Below are positions 14,279 to 22,412 of a stretch of DNA of 25,809 bases, piece after piece; within the stretch, counting starts at the first letter, position 1; each line of letters opens with the position of its first letter. The notes beneath the pieces are model-generated. The model worked only from the letters and a program-made list of their open reading frames with translations. It was not told where the DNA came from and did no database searches. The DNA lies in assembly GCA_031394045.1 (NCBI GenBank), contig JANMWN010000291.1:1-25809 (forward strand), in the 5' to 3' direction. This DNA is from JANYIP01 sp031394045. Its GTDB lineage: Bacteria; Actinomycetota; Actinomycetes; Prado026. Both the position numbers and the translations under genes were made by a program.

Positions 14279-16348
14279 ATGGACAGAGTGGGAAGTGCAC
14301 CGGTAGCGCCTCGCGAGCAGGGCGTCCTCGACCTCCACGGTGTCCGTCGGGTCGACGACTACCTCTGGCTGCGCGATCGCGACCGAGCGGAGACCACGGC
14401 GTACCTGGCGGCCGAGCGGGGGTTCTACGACGCGCAGATGGCGCATGCCCGACCCCTCCGAGAGTTGATCTTCAACGAGATGAACCAGCGAACCTTGCCT
14501 ACTGACCAGTCAGTCAGGTGGACGCGCCGGGGCTCTGTTTACTACACCCAGACGGTCGCAGGGAAGGAATACGAGCAGTTTCTACGGCTTGGAGCGGAAG
14601 AATTTACGGCCGAGGTGCTCCTGGACGAGAATCTCCTGGCCGCCGGGGCCGAGTACTTCGCGCTCGGGGTGCGCGCCGTCAGCCCGGACGGGCGCCTGCT
14701 CGCGTACTCCGTCGACCACGAGGGCAACGAGGTCTACGCGATGCGGTTCCGCGACCTCGCGACCGGGCTCGACCGGCCCGACCTGCTGCCCCGGACCTAC
14801 TACGGGGTGGCCTGGTCCGCGGATTCCGGCACGCTGTTCTACGTGGTCCAGGACCTCGCGCTCCGGCCCTTCCAGGTCTGGCGGCACCGGCTGGGCACCC
14901 CCGCCGAGTCCGACGTCCTGGTGCTGCAGGAGGACGACGACCGGTTCGAGCTGATCGTCGAGGAGTCGCGCTCGGGCGGTTACGTCGTGATCACCATCAT
15001 GGCCAAGGACTGCAGCGAGACCTGGCTGGTGCCCGCCGACCGGCCCGACGAGCCGGCCACCGTGGTCTCCGCTCGGCGGCCAGGGGTCCTCTACTCGGTC
15101 GCGCACGCCCCTCGACCCGACGGCGACCGGCTGGTGGTCGTCACCAACGACCAGGCCCGCGAGTTCCGGCTGATGAGCGCGGCCGTGGCCGCTCCCGGTC
15201 ACGAGGGCTGGACCGAGCTCGTCGGCGAGGACCCGGCGGAGCGGCTGCTGGCGGCTGACGTCTTCGCCGGCCACGTCGTCCTCTCGCTTCGACGGGACGG
15301 TGCCCCGTTGCTGCGCATCCTGTCTCGCGACGGGAGCGAGACGGCGCTGGACGTCCACCCGGGTGTACCTGCGGGGACCATCCGGCTGGTGCACAGCGAC
15401 GACTACCAGAGCAGCTCGTTCACGGTCGCGGTGGAGTCGTACACCGAGCCCACCGCCTGGTACGAGGTGGACCTGGCCTCGGGCGAGCGGACCCTGCTCA
15501 AGCGGCAAGAGGTCCCGGGGTACGACCGTTCGCAGTACGTGTCGGAGACCTACCCGGTCGAGGCCGCCGACGGCGAGATCGTCCCCGTGACGGTCGTACG
15601 CCGGGCAGACGTGCCGCTCGACGGCCGGGCCCCGTGCCTGCTCTACGGCTACGGCGCGTACGAGTACACGTTCGAGCCGGAGTTTGACCTGGGGCTGGCG
15701 TCGCTGCTCGACCGGGGGGTCGTCTTCGCCCACGCGCACGTGCGTGGGGGTGGTGAGCGCGGCCGCCGCTGGTGGCTCGACGGCAGCCTGGCCCGCAAGC
15801 AGAACACCTTCAGCGACTTCGTGGCGGTGGCCGACGCCCTGGCCGACGGGCTGGTCGACCCGGACCGCATCGTCTGCCGGGGGCTGTCCGCCGGCGGCCT
15901 GCTAATGGGTGTCGCCTACTCGCAGGCGCCGCGACGCTGGCGCGGCGTCGTGGCCGAGGTCCCGTTCGTCGACGTCGTCACGACCATGCTCGACGAGACG
16001 ATCCCGCTGACCGCCCAGGAGTGGGACGAGTGGGGCGACCCGCGCCGCCCCGACGACTTCGCCTGGATGCTCGACTACTCGCCGTATGACAACCCGCCAC
16101 CGCTGGCCGACCGGCCGCGGATGCTGGTCACCGGGGCGCTCAACGACCCGCGGGTGGGGTACTGGGAGCCGGCCAAGTGGGTGGCCAAGCTGCGCGCGTC
16201 CGGCTCGACCGGGCCGGACCTCCTGCTGCGGATGGAGCTTGGCGCGGGCGCCCACGTCGGCCCCTCGGGCCGGTATGGCCACCTGGCGTACGAGGCCGAG
16301 GTCTACGCCTGGATCCTGGACGCTGTGGGTCGATCGGCCAGCCGGTAG
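14279..16348 (+). CDS. ptrB: Oligopeptidase B-like serine peptidase (S9A, prolyl oligopeptidase family)
   Basis: A 689-residue cytosolic S9 peptidase with an N-terminal beta-propeller and C-terminal alpha/beta hydrolase domain. LDLHGVRRVDDYLWLRD (17-33), LLDENLLAAGAEYFALG (114-130) and SPDGRLLAYSVDHEGNE (135-151) are hallmark oligopeptidase B blocks. The catalytic triad is visible as S537 in RGLSAGGLLMG, D623 in ALNDPRVGYWEP and H659 in GAGAHVGPSGR. By family it cleaves short peptides after basic residues. The ATG at 14279 is chosen because a -10 lies 7 bases upstream and the preceding frame is antisense to the binding-protein signal region. It is divergent from the transporter operon. The end overlaps the convergent DUF3052 gene by 46 bases. 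Codons around 14480-14610 are richer in A/T than the rest. Confidence 0.93.
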   Translation: MDRVGSAPVAPREQGVLDLHGVRRVDDYLWLRDRDRAETTAYLAAERGFYDAQMAHARPLRELIFNEMNQRTLPTDQSVRWTRRGSVYYTQTVAGKEYEQFLRLGAEEFTAEVLLDENLLAAGAEYFALGVRAVSPDGRLLAYSVDHEGNEVYAMRFRDLATGLDRPDLLPRTYYGVAWSADSGTLFYVVQDLALRPFQVWRHRLGTPAESDVLVLQEDDDRFELIVEESRSGGYVVITIMAKDCSETWLVPADRPDEPATVVSARRPGVLYSVAHAPRPDGDRLVVVTNDQAREFRLMSAAVAAPGHEGWTELVGEDPAERLLAADVFAGHVVLSLRRDGAPLLRILSRDGSETALDVHPGVPAGTIRLVHSDDYQSSSFTVAVESYTEPTAWYEVDLASGERTLLKRQEVPGYDRSQYVSETYPVEAADGEIVPVTVVRRADVPLDGRAPCLLYGYGAYEYTFEPEFDLGLASLLDRGVVFAHAHVRGGGERGRRWWLDGSLARKQNTFSDFVAVADALADGLVDPDRIVCRGLSAGGLLMGVAYSQAPRRWRGVVAEVPFVDVVTTMLDETIPLTAQEWDEWGDPRRPDDFAWMLDYSPYDNPPPLADRPRMLVTGALNDPRVGYWEPAKWVAKLRASGSTGPDLLLRMELGAGAHVGPSGRYGHLAYEAEVYAWILDAVGRSASR

Positions 16349-16737
16349 ACGAACTTCAGCCCGCTCCACACCTCGTCGATGGCACAGATCTTCACGTCGA
16401 CCAGACCTGCGGTGAGGCCGTGATCGCGTACGCCGCTCTCGTCCAGGTCGGTCGGCACCTTGCTCGCCTTCTTGGGCCAGGCCACCCAGAGCGCCGACGC
16501 CGGGCCAAGGCTGGCCATCAGCGGCTCGAACCAGTGCTCGAGCGTCGCGCGGTGGGGGCAGAACACGAGCACCACGTCGTACCTGATCCGGCCCCGCCGG
16601 CCGTGGACGCTCGCTCCCTCGGGCAGCTCACCCAGGTCGAAGCCCGCCGGTGCGCCGACGACGAGCACGAGGTGGTCGGGCTTGATGCCGAGCTTGCGGA
16701 CCAGGGGAGTACCGGAGTAGCCGGCCGGCTCGGGCAT
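16303..16737 (-). CDS. DUF3052 family protein
   Basis: A 144-residue protein of the actinobacterial DUF3052 family, function unknown. Recognisable are AGYSGTPLVRKLGIKPDHLV near the N-terminus, SALWVAWPKKASKVPTDL in the middle and GLVDVKICAIDEVWSGLKFV near the C-terminus. The ATG at 16737 is chosen because TATCGT, a good -10, lies 6 bases upstream (leaderless arrangement) and the family normally starts at this AGYSG segment; the 20-codon upstream extension overlaps the divergent gene. The last 15 codons overlap antisense with the end of the oligopeptidase gene. No signal peptide or membrane segment is seen. Some database descriptions tie this family to SAM-like folds, but nothing here proves that. 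Confidence 0.85.
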   Translation of the reverse strand: MPEPAGYSGTPLVRKLGIKPDHLVLVVGAPAGFDLGELPEGASVHGRRGRIRYDVVLVFCPHRATLEHWFEPLMASLGPASALWVAWPKKASKVPTDLDESGVRDHGLTAGLVDVKICAIDEVWSGLKFVYRLADRPTASRIQA

Positions 16738-16743
16738 CCCGCG

Positions 16744-16749
16744 ACGATA
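16744..16749 (-). promoter_or_regulatory. Candidate leaderless -10 of the DUF3052 gene
   Basis: TATCGT on the minus strand ends 6 bases before the ATG at 16737. No ribosome-binding site is seen between them. A convincing -35 is not visible. Confidence 0.4.
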
Positions 16750-16786
16750 GTCTCGTGGCCCGAGCGAACGGGCAGGAGGTTCCCAG

Positions 16787-17257
16787 ATGCACGCCAACGA
16801 GCAGCTGATCCACGACTTCTACGACGCCTTCGGGCGGCTGGACTCGGCAGCCATGGCCAAGGCATACGCCCCTGACGCGCATTTCTCCGACCCAGTGTTC
16901 GCCGACCTGAACGGCGCCGAGGTGCCCGGCATGTGGGCCATGCTCTGCGGACGTTCCTCCGGCCTCCGGCTCGAGGTCTCGGGCGTCGAGTGCGACGACC
17001 GCAACGGCCGGGCGCACTGGGTGGCGCACTACGCCTTCGGCCCGAAGCAGCGACCGGTGGTCAACCGGGTCAGCTCGACGTTCGGGTTCGCCGCCGGGTT
17101 GATCCGTCAGCAGCAGGACACCTTCGACTTCCACGCCTGGGCGGCGATGGCGCTCGGGGCCAAGGGCCGGCTGCTCGGCTGGACGCCGCTGGTCCGCAAG
17201 GCCGCGCAGAAGCAGGCGGCGCTGGGCCTGCAGGAGTTCCTGGCCAAGTCCCGCTAA
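16787..17257 (+). CDS. SnoaL/NTF2-like protein
   Basis: A 156-residue member of the nuclear transport factor 2/SnoaL-like alpha+beta cone fold. The N-terminal helix NEQLIHDFYDAFGRLDSAAMAKAYAPDAHFSDPVF (4-38; quoted region contains the typical DAF...D...M...Y.PD..F.DPVF pattern) is diagnostic, followed by alternating strands (GRAHWVAHYAFGPKQRPVVN). Many such proteins are polyketide cyclases, ketosteroid isomerase-like enzymes or hydratases; no specific active site is certain here. A strong AGGAGG (16772-16777) lies 9 bases before the ATG, so unlike its neighbours it is translated with a normal leader. It is divergent from DUF3052 and its stop overlaps the end of the decayed NmrA-type gene by 4 bases. 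The biological role is unknown. Confidence 0.88.
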   Translation: MHANEQLIHDFYDAFGRLDSAAMAKAYAPDAHFSDPVFADLNGAEVPGMWAMLCGRSSGLRLEVSGVECDDRNGRAHWVAHYAFGPKQRPVVNRVSSTFGFAAGLIRQQQDTFDFHAWAAMALGAKGRLLGWTPLVRKAAQKQAALGLQEFLAKSR

Positions 17258-17728
17258 CGCGTGCAGCTCGTTTGATCTATCACGACAAAGCGTCGTCGTT
17301 GTTCGCGAGTACGTCGGCCAGCGACGACACCGAACCCGGCCCGCGACGCCCTGGCCTCGTCGAGGGTCTCGTTCTCGAAGCGCACCTGCCGAGCCATGAG
17401 CCTCGACAGCTCGGCCGCGATCTCGGTGGACGTCATCGCGACGGGTCCGGTCAGGTCGTAGGTCTGCCCCTCGTGGCCGTTGCCGGAGCACCGCGACCGC
17501 GACGTCGGCGACGTCCTGCCGCGCGACGCAGGCAACCCTGCCGTCATCTGCCGGTCCGCGGATGACGCCGTCCTCCCAGACCGCGAACGGCAGGACGTCC
17601 AGGTAGAGGCTGTCGCGCAGGAACGTGAAGTCCATCCCGGTCGACCGGATGGCCTGCTCGGTCGCGTCGTGATCCCGCCCGAGCGCCCCCGTCGCTCCGG
17701 TGATGACCACGGGGGTGCTCGTGCTCAT
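17254..17728 (-). pseudogene. Decayed NmrA-like NAD(P)-binding gene (internal deletion plus frameshift)
   Basis: Reading from the ATG at 17728 gives MSTSTPVVITGATGALGR, the Rossmann start of NmrA/SDR-a5 quinone-oxidoreductase-like proteins. It then jumps straight to DHDATEQAIRSTGMDFTFLR, a block that in intact relatives comes roughly 80-100 residues later. After VADVAVAVL the frame breaks near 17483-17488. The correct continuation, GNGHEGQTYDLTGPVAMTST, lies in another frame (part of the open frame ending at 17254). The C-terminal domain after EARASRAGFG is short and loses family similarity. So an internal deletion, a frameshift and probable C-terminal loss have inactivated it. The ATG still overlaps the S9 peptidase stop (ATGA), showing it was the last gene of that operon. 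Sequencing error could explain the frameshift but not the deletion. Confidence 0.8.
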
Positions 17729-19569
17729 GGCGTGCTCCCTCGGCTCTCAGGGGTGCTGCGCTCCGGGCCGGTCGAGACCAGGTGCCTGGCGAGGAAGGCG
17801 AGCGAGAGGTCGGCGTGCAGCAGCTGCTCGTCGACGGAGTTGGCGTGGTGCCCGGCGGGGTAGATGTGCGCCTCGATCGCACCGCCGAGCGCCTCGCGCG
17901 CGGCGACGTAGTGGCGCACCTGCCGGACAGGGCAGGCGCTGTCGTGCTCCCCGGCGATGATCAGGATCGGGGCGCGGACGCGGTCGACGTACGTGATGGG
18001 GGAGCGTTCGGCGTACAGGTCGGGCAGGTCGGCCGGGCTACCGCCCATGATCGCGAGGTCGTAGGCCTGCTGGGGTGGCGAGCAGTCCTCGTGGCACATC
18101 ACCGAGTCGCACACCGGGATCCCGGCGACGGCGGCGGCGAACAGCTCGGGGTGCAGTCCGGCGGCGAGCAGCGTGATGTACCCGCCCCAGGACCAGCCCT
18201 CGATCGCGACCCGCGCGGCGTCGACCACACCCTCGGCGACCAGGTGCTCCAGGCCGGCCACGACATCGGCCACCTCGGGGAAGCCGATGTTGCCGCCGTG
18301 CAGCGCCGTTCGCCACGCCACCGTGCTGCCGGTCGAGCCTCGGTAGTTGACCTTCACCACGGCGTAGCCGTGCTCGGCCAGCGCCTGCTCCCAGGGGTCG
18401 AGCTCGTCGGGGTAGGCCCACTCCGGACCGCCGTGGACCATGAGCACGGCCGGGTACGGCGGCGGGCCATCGGGCAGCGTCAGCAGCAGGTGCGTCGGCC
18501 CTGCGGGACCCTCGAACGTGACCGACCGGTGTGGCCGCCCCGGTGGCGGCCGCTCGCCGGGGGCTGCCAGGACCTCGCGGCCGTCGAGCGTACGGATCCG
18601 GGCCGGCCGCTCGGGTGACTCCTCGCGCAGCCACACCTCGCCGTCCGGGCGTACGGCCGCCGCGGAGATCCAGCCGCCCGGGTCGTGGACGAGGGTGAGG
18701 GATCCGGTGGACGTGTCGAGCCGGTAGGCCTGCCGCCGGGCCTCGTGCTCGTGCAGGAGCAGCAGCGCGGAACCGTCCGGCCACCATCCGGCGACGTCGG
18801 CGGGGCCCGGGAGGTCGAGCCGGTAGTCGCGTCGTTCGCCGGTGCAGAGGTCCCAGACGGCCGGGCGTTCGATTCCGTCGCGCTCGTGCACCAGCGCCAG
18901 CCGCTGGTCTCCGGCCACGGGCGACCAGGCCGCGACGCGCAGGGTCAGCCCCCGGTCGAGCAGGTCGCCCACGGTGGCTCCGCTCGCGACCTCGACGACC
19001 CGCAGGCCGAAGTGCAGAATGTCGCCCTGCTCGCTCTGGCGGAAGCAGAGCAGGGCTCCGTCCGTGGAGATCCCCCCCGAGGTCTGCTCCCACTCGCGCC
19101 CGATGCCGGCCGGGGACGTGGACTCGTACACCAGCCGGGTCGGAGCTCCGGCGGCGGTGTCGCTGACGTAGACCCGGTAGGAGTCCTCGTCGGCCAGCCC
19201 GACGGCAACGGTCGTGCCGGCCATCGACAGGCCCTGGCTCCAGCCCGTCGGGAGGTCGGGCAGCAGGCGGCGGTGGCCGGACCCGTCGGCCGCGGTGACG
19301 ACCCAGGCGCCGTTCTCGTCGCCGGTGTCGTCGCTCCACCAGGCGGCGCCGCTCCCGTCGGGGGTGACCACCAGCTGCTCGACGCCGACGGACTGGTCGG
19401 TGATCTGCACCCTGATGCCGGAGTCCGTCTCCAGTACCCATCCCTGCATCGAGCCGCCCTCGTCCGAGGTGAACCAGAGCCGGTCGGGACGGGCCTCCGA
19501 CCAGGCTGGGAAGCTCACCTTGGCCGCAGTGAAACGCTGGCGCCACAGCGGCATCGGGGGATCGTCCAC
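17725..19569 (-). CDS. S9 family peptidase (acylaminoacyl-peptidase/DPP-like)
   Basis: A 614-residue serine peptidase with a propeller-like N-terminal half (repeats such as VTPDGSGAAWWSDD, then WSPVAGDQRLALVHE) and an alpha/beta hydrolase domain from about 345. MVHGGPEWAY (377-386) is the oxyanion region. The triad is S460 in EGWSWGGY, D543 in GEHDSACP and H574 or H575 in YPAGHHANS. By family it removes N-terminal or acylated residues from short peptides. The GTG at 19569 has GGTAGG about 8 bases upstream; an ATG five codons later lacks such a site. It begins 9 bases after the M15 lipoprotein stop and overlaps the NmrA remnant by ATGA, so it belongs to the exporter operon. No signal peptide is seen, so it should be cytosolic. 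Confidence 0.91.
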   Translation of the reverse strand: MDDPPMPLWRQRFTAAKVSFPAWSEARPDRLWFTSDEGGSMQGWVLETDSGIRVQITDQSVGVEQLVVTPDGSGAAWWSDDTGDENGAWVVTAADGSGHRRLLPDLPTGWSQGLSMAGTTVAVGLADEDSYRVYVSDTAAGAPTRLVYESTSPAGIGREWEQTSGGISTDGALLCFRQSEQGDILHFGLRVVEVASGATVGDLLDRGLTLRVAAWSPVAGDQRLALVHERDGIERPAVWDLCTGERRDYRLDLPGPADVAGWWPDGSALLLLHEHEARRQAYRLDTSTGSLTLVHDPGGWISAAAVRPDGEVWLREESPERPARIRTLDGREVLAAPGERPPPGRPHRSVTFEGPAGPTHLLLTLPDGPPPYPAVLMVHGGPEWAYPDELDPWEQALAEHGYAVVKVNYRGSTGSTVAWRTALHGGNIGFPEVADVVAGLEHLVAEGVVDAARVAIEGWSWGGYITLLAAGLHPELFAAAVAGIPVCDSVMCHEDCSPPQQAYDLAIMGGSPADLPDLYAERSPITYVDRVRAPILIIAGEHDSACPVRQVRHYVAAREALGGAIEAHIYPAGHHANSVDEQLLHADLSLAFLARHLVSTGPERSTPESRGSTP

Positions 19570-19578
19570 CGCACGAAC

Positions 19579-20424
19579 CTACCGGGGCGTACGCGGCACG
19601 GACGGGTACCCGGTGTCGAAGTGCTGGTAGTCGATGCTCGAGTTGTCCTGCCAGGTCCAGCCGGCCTGGGTGAACACCGTCCAGGTTGGGCCGCCCTTGC
19701 TGATCACGCCCTTGCCGACCCGGTGGCTCCCGTAGAAGGCGTCCGGCTGGAAGCAGTGGCACCGGTCGTCGACCCACGGGTTCTCGTACGGGTTCAGGTC
19801 CACGGCCCGCCCGTTGGCGTGCGGCGACGCGGTCGGTGGGGCGTTGGCCTGCGAGGCTCGGCGGCAGTTGTAGGCCGAGGTGTTGTCGGCGGCCATGCTC
19901 GCGTTGTCGTCGCCGTGGTAGACCTCGATCGGTTGCATCCGGTGGATCGCGAAGCCCTGGACGAACAGCGCGGTGAAGATGGCCGCGACCTCGGTGGCCA
20001 CGTCGGCGTTGACCACCAGGACGCCGCGGTGCGCCGCCCCGTCGAAGCCGTGGAAGTTCACCTCGACCCGGCGCAGCCGCGACTGCGAGGCGGGGCAGCC
20101 CGGGTGCCAGGCTCCGGCCGCGACGATCGCCGCCCACTGCGAGTCGGGTACAGCCCGGATCACGGCGTCCGCGTGCGCGGCGGTCCGGGTGGGGGTCGGC
20201 GTGGGCGTCGGTGCGGAGGCCGACGGCGTACCCGTCGCTGTTTGCGTCGACCTCGACGTCGACGTCTGCGACGGTGCGGGAGTCGTTGACGCCGGTGTGC
20301 TCGCAGCCGCCTGCGGGCCGCTGCCCCCCGAGCAGGCAGCCAGCGCCAGCGCCAGCGCGGTTGCGACCACCGAGGCGACCACCGAGGCGCGCGCCGCGCG
20401 GATGCACAGGAGTCGGCGACTCAC
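19579..20424 (-). CDS. M15 family peptidase-like lipoprotein (D-Ala-D-Ala carboxypeptidase type)
   Basis: A 281-residue predicted lipoprotein. A basic start and hydrophobic stretch lead to the lipobox LAAC with C31, then a Ser/Thr/Pro linker (about 38-82, ending in a TP repeat). The C-terminal domain has the zinc site of M15 peptidases: SPHANGRAVDLNPYENP (200-216) gives H202 and D209, and DYQHFD (265-270) gives H268. By family it trims peptidoglycan stem peptides or similar D-amino acid bonds outside the cell. The GTG at 20424 overlaps the TGA of the ABC-2 permease gene as GTGA, fixing the start and implying translational coupling; the longer frame reads His/Arg-rich antisense-like sequence. 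Cysteines 110, 187, 222 and 224 could form disulfides. It is unusual to find such a protein locked to an exporter. Confidence 0.88.
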   Translation of the reverse strand: MSRRLLCIRAARASVVASVVATALALALAACSGGSGPQAAASTPASTTPAPSQTSTSRSTQTATGTPSASAPTPTPTPTRTAAHADAVIRAVPDSQWAAIVAAGAWHPGCPASQSRLRRVEVNFHGFDGAAHRGVLVVNADVATEVAAIFTALFVQGFAIHRMQPIEVYHGDDNASMAADNTSAYNCRRASQANAPPTASPHANGRAVDLNPYENPWVDDRCHCFQPDAFYGSHRVGKGVISKGGPTWTVFTQAGWTWQDNSSIDYQHFDTGYPSVPRTPR

Positions 20425-21275
20425 TCCGAGCGGCCGAACTCGACGGCGGCGACGGTGAGCAGGCCCACGCCGATGACGGTGATCAGCAGCAGCTGTGCGG
20501 CGATGGGGACGGTCCACCCGCCGATCGTCAGCGGCGGGTTCAGTGCGGCCACCGCCTCGGGCGGGAGGGCCAGGTGGTCGAACACCGTGGTGCGGACGGC
20601 ATGCACGCCGTACGTCAGCGGGTTGAGGTGCACCAGCACCGACAGCCAGGTGGGCAGGTCGCGCAGCGGGTAGAGCCCACCGGACAGCATCGTGAGCGGC
20701 AGCATGATCATCTGCATGATGCCCATCACGGCCTGCATCTGCTTGATCCGCGCGGCGATGACCAGGCCGAACGCCGTGATGGCGAACGAGATCAGGAACA
20801 CCTCGAAGGTGAGCTCGAGCACCAGCGGCACCGAGAGGGGTACGTGCACCAGGGGCGCCAGCGCGATGACGAGGAGCCCTTGCAGGGTCGCCACCGTCGT
20901 ACCGCCGAGCGCCTTGCCGATCATGATCGAGCTGCGACTGACCGGCGCGACCATCATCTCGCGCAGGAACCCGAACTCGCGGTCCCAGACGACCGAGATG
21001 GCCGCGAACATCGCGGTGAAGAGTGTCGAGGTGGCGAGCACGCCAGGGAACATGAACGTCTTGAGGTCGACGCCGACGGTGGAGCCCGCGGTCAGGCTGG
21101 ACAGGCCGTTGCCGAGGACGAAGAGGAACAGGATCGGCTGGATCAGCAGCGCGACGATCCGGGTGCGGTCCTTCCAGAACCGGATCAGCTCGCGCCGCCA
21201 GACGATCGCAGCGGCGCGCAAGTCGTGGCTCAGCCCTGGTTGGGCGACGCGGACGGGCACGGTGGTCGCGGTCAT
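20421..21275 (-). CDS. ABC-2 type exporter permease (DrrB-like)
   Basis: A 284-residue membrane protein of the ABC-2 family. A cytoplasmic start (AAAIVWRRELIRFWKDRTRI) is followed by about six hydrophobic segments: near 40-56, 75-95, 118-140, 147-172, 180-200 and 255-276. The WDREFGFLREMMVAPVSRSS stretch (97-116) is the conserved cytoplasmic loop of DrrB/NodJ-type permeases. By family it exports hydrophobic compounds, antibiotics or cell-surface lipids or glycans. It starts 4 bases after the ATPase stop and overlaps the lipoprotein start by GTGA. Substrate is unknown; the coupling to a cell-wall-type peptidase hints at an envelope role. Confidence 0.93.
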   Translation of the reverse strand: MTATTVPVRVAQPGLSHDLRAAAIVWRRELIRFWKDRTRIVALLIQPILFLFVLGNGLSSLTAGSTVGVDLKTFMFPGVLATSTLFTAMFAAISVVWDREFGFLREMMVAPVSRSSIMIGKALGGTTVATLQGLLVIALAPLVHVPLSVPLVLELTFEVFLISFAITAFGLVIAARIKQMQAVMGIMQMIMLPLTMLSGGLYPLRDLPTWLSVLVHLNPLTYGVHAVRTTVFDHLALPPEAVAALNPPLTIGGWTVPIAAQLLLITVIGVGLLTVAAVEFGRSE

Positions 21276-21279
21276 CGGG

Positions 21280-22248
21280 TCATCTCCTGCCGGCGAAGCC
21301 GGGCATCATCGGGCGGGCGGGTCCCTCGGAGTCACGGATCGTGCGCCCGGTATAAGACATGAACACGTCGTCGAGCGACGGCCGGGCGACGCTGACCGAC
21401 AGGATGGGTACGCCGAGCTCGGCGAACAAAGTGGGGACGAACTGCTCGCCGGCCTCGACGCCGAAGGTGACGGCTCCCTCGTGCACCGCGGCGCCGAGGT
21501 GAAAGTGCTCGGCCAGCCGGGCGATCGCCGCGGTGTCGTCCGCCGTCCTGATCTGCACCCGGTCGGTGCCGACCGAGGCCTTGAGGGTCTCGGGGTCGTC
21601 GAGGGCCACGATGCGCCCGGCGTCCATGATGGCGATCCGGTCGCAGTGCTCGGCCTCGTCCATGTAGTGCGTCGTCAGGAAGATGGTGATCTGCTCCTGC
21701 TGGCGCAGCTCGTGGATGTAGCTCCAGATGCTCGCGCGGGTCTGCGGGTCCAGCCCTACCGTCGGTTCGTCGAGGAAGAGCACGCGTGGCGAGTGCATCA
21801 GGCCACGGGCGATCTCGAGCCGGCGCTTCATCCCGCCCGAGTAGGTCTGCACCTCGTCACCGCGCCGGTCCCACAGGCCCACCATCTCGAGCACCTGCCG
21901 CAGCCGGCTGCCGAGCACGTCGCGGGGGATGCCGTAGAGCTCCGCGTGGAAGCGCAGGTTCTGCTCACCGGTCAGGTAGACGTCGAGGGTGGTGTCCTGG
22001 AACACCAGCCCGATGTGGCGGCGTACGTCGGGGCGCTGGGTCACCACGTCGAACCCGGCCACCCGGGCCGACCCTGCGGTCAGGGACGCGAGGGTGCACA
22101 GGATCTTGATGGTCGTGGACTTGCCCGCGCCGTTGGGCCCGAGGAAGCCGAACGTCTCGCCGGCGGCCACGTCGAAGTCGACGCCGTCCACTGCAGTGAG
22201 CTCGCCGTAGCGCTTGACCAGCCCACGCACCTCGATCGCGCTGTCCAC
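21280..22248 (-). CDS. ABC exporter ATPase (DrrA-like)
   Basis: A 322-residue ATPase of the daunorubicin-resistance DrrA type. Walker A is GPNGAGKST (37-45), the Q-loop is VFQDTTLD (82-89), the signature is YSGGMKRRLEIARGL (136-150), Walker B is VLFLDEPTVGLD (156-167), and the switch histidine is H194 in TTHYMDEAE. The C-terminal region (about 226-305) with SLDDVF is the usual DrrA accessory domain. The GTG at 22248 has GGAGG six bases upstream. It is the first gene of an operon running through permease, M15 lipoprotein and S9 peptidase to the NmrA remnant. It is divergent from the LCP gene. Confidence 0.93.
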   Translation of the reverse strand: MDSAIEVRGLVKRYGELTAVDGVDFDVAAGETFGFLGPNGAGKSTTIKILCTLASLTAGSARVAGFDVVTQRPDVRRHIGLVFQDTTLDVYLTGEQNLRFHAELYGIPRDVLGSRLRQVLEMVGLWDRRGDEVQTYSGGMKRRLEIARGLMHSPRVLFLDEPTVGLDPQTRASIWSYIHELRQQEQITIFLTTHYMDEAEHCDRIAIMDAGRIVALDDPETLKASVGTDRVQIRTADDTAAIARLAEHFHLGAAVHEGAVTFGVEAGEQFVPTLFAELGVPILSVSVARPSLDDVFMSYTGRTIRDSEGPARPMMPGFAGRR

Positions 22249-22349
22249 CTGATGCCTCCATCGGTACGGACGGTGGCGCCTCGATGGTCGACGCGTCCCC
22301 GTCCGGATCGTACGCAGGCCGCGGGGACACGGGTGCGGCGAGAGGATCG

Positions 22350-22365
22350 TGACCCGCCTGGGTCA
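22350..22365. promoter_or_regulatory. Operator-like dyad TGACCC-GCCT-GGGTCA
   Basis: Perfect 6-bp arms with a 4-base spacer in the 164-base gap between the divergent DrrA-like and LCP genes. Its symmetry suits a dimeric regulator controlling one or both promoters. No convincing -35/-10 pair could be placed in the gap, so the role is uncertain. The rest of 22249-22412 shows only the two ribosome-binding sites. Confidence 0.4.
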
Positions 22366-22412
22366 ACGTTTCGGCGCCCTCGCGCGTCCATAGTTGGAAA
22401 GAGGAGGCGTCA

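Noticed and set aside
16628..17728. 366-residue minus-strand frame starting as an NmrA protein
   Set aside because: Only the first part is NmrA-like; after the frameshift it is antisense to the SnoaL-like gene. It was treated as part of the pseudogene instead.
20185..20225. Short TP/GT-type tandem repeat in the lipoprotein gene as a CRISPR or VNTR
   Set aside because: It encodes the Pro/Thr linker of the lipoprotein; no direct repeats with spacers exist.
18038..20407. 789-residue minus-strand open frame over the S9 peptidase and lipoprotein
   Set aside because: Arg/Gly/Pro-rich shadow of two well-supported genes in another frame.
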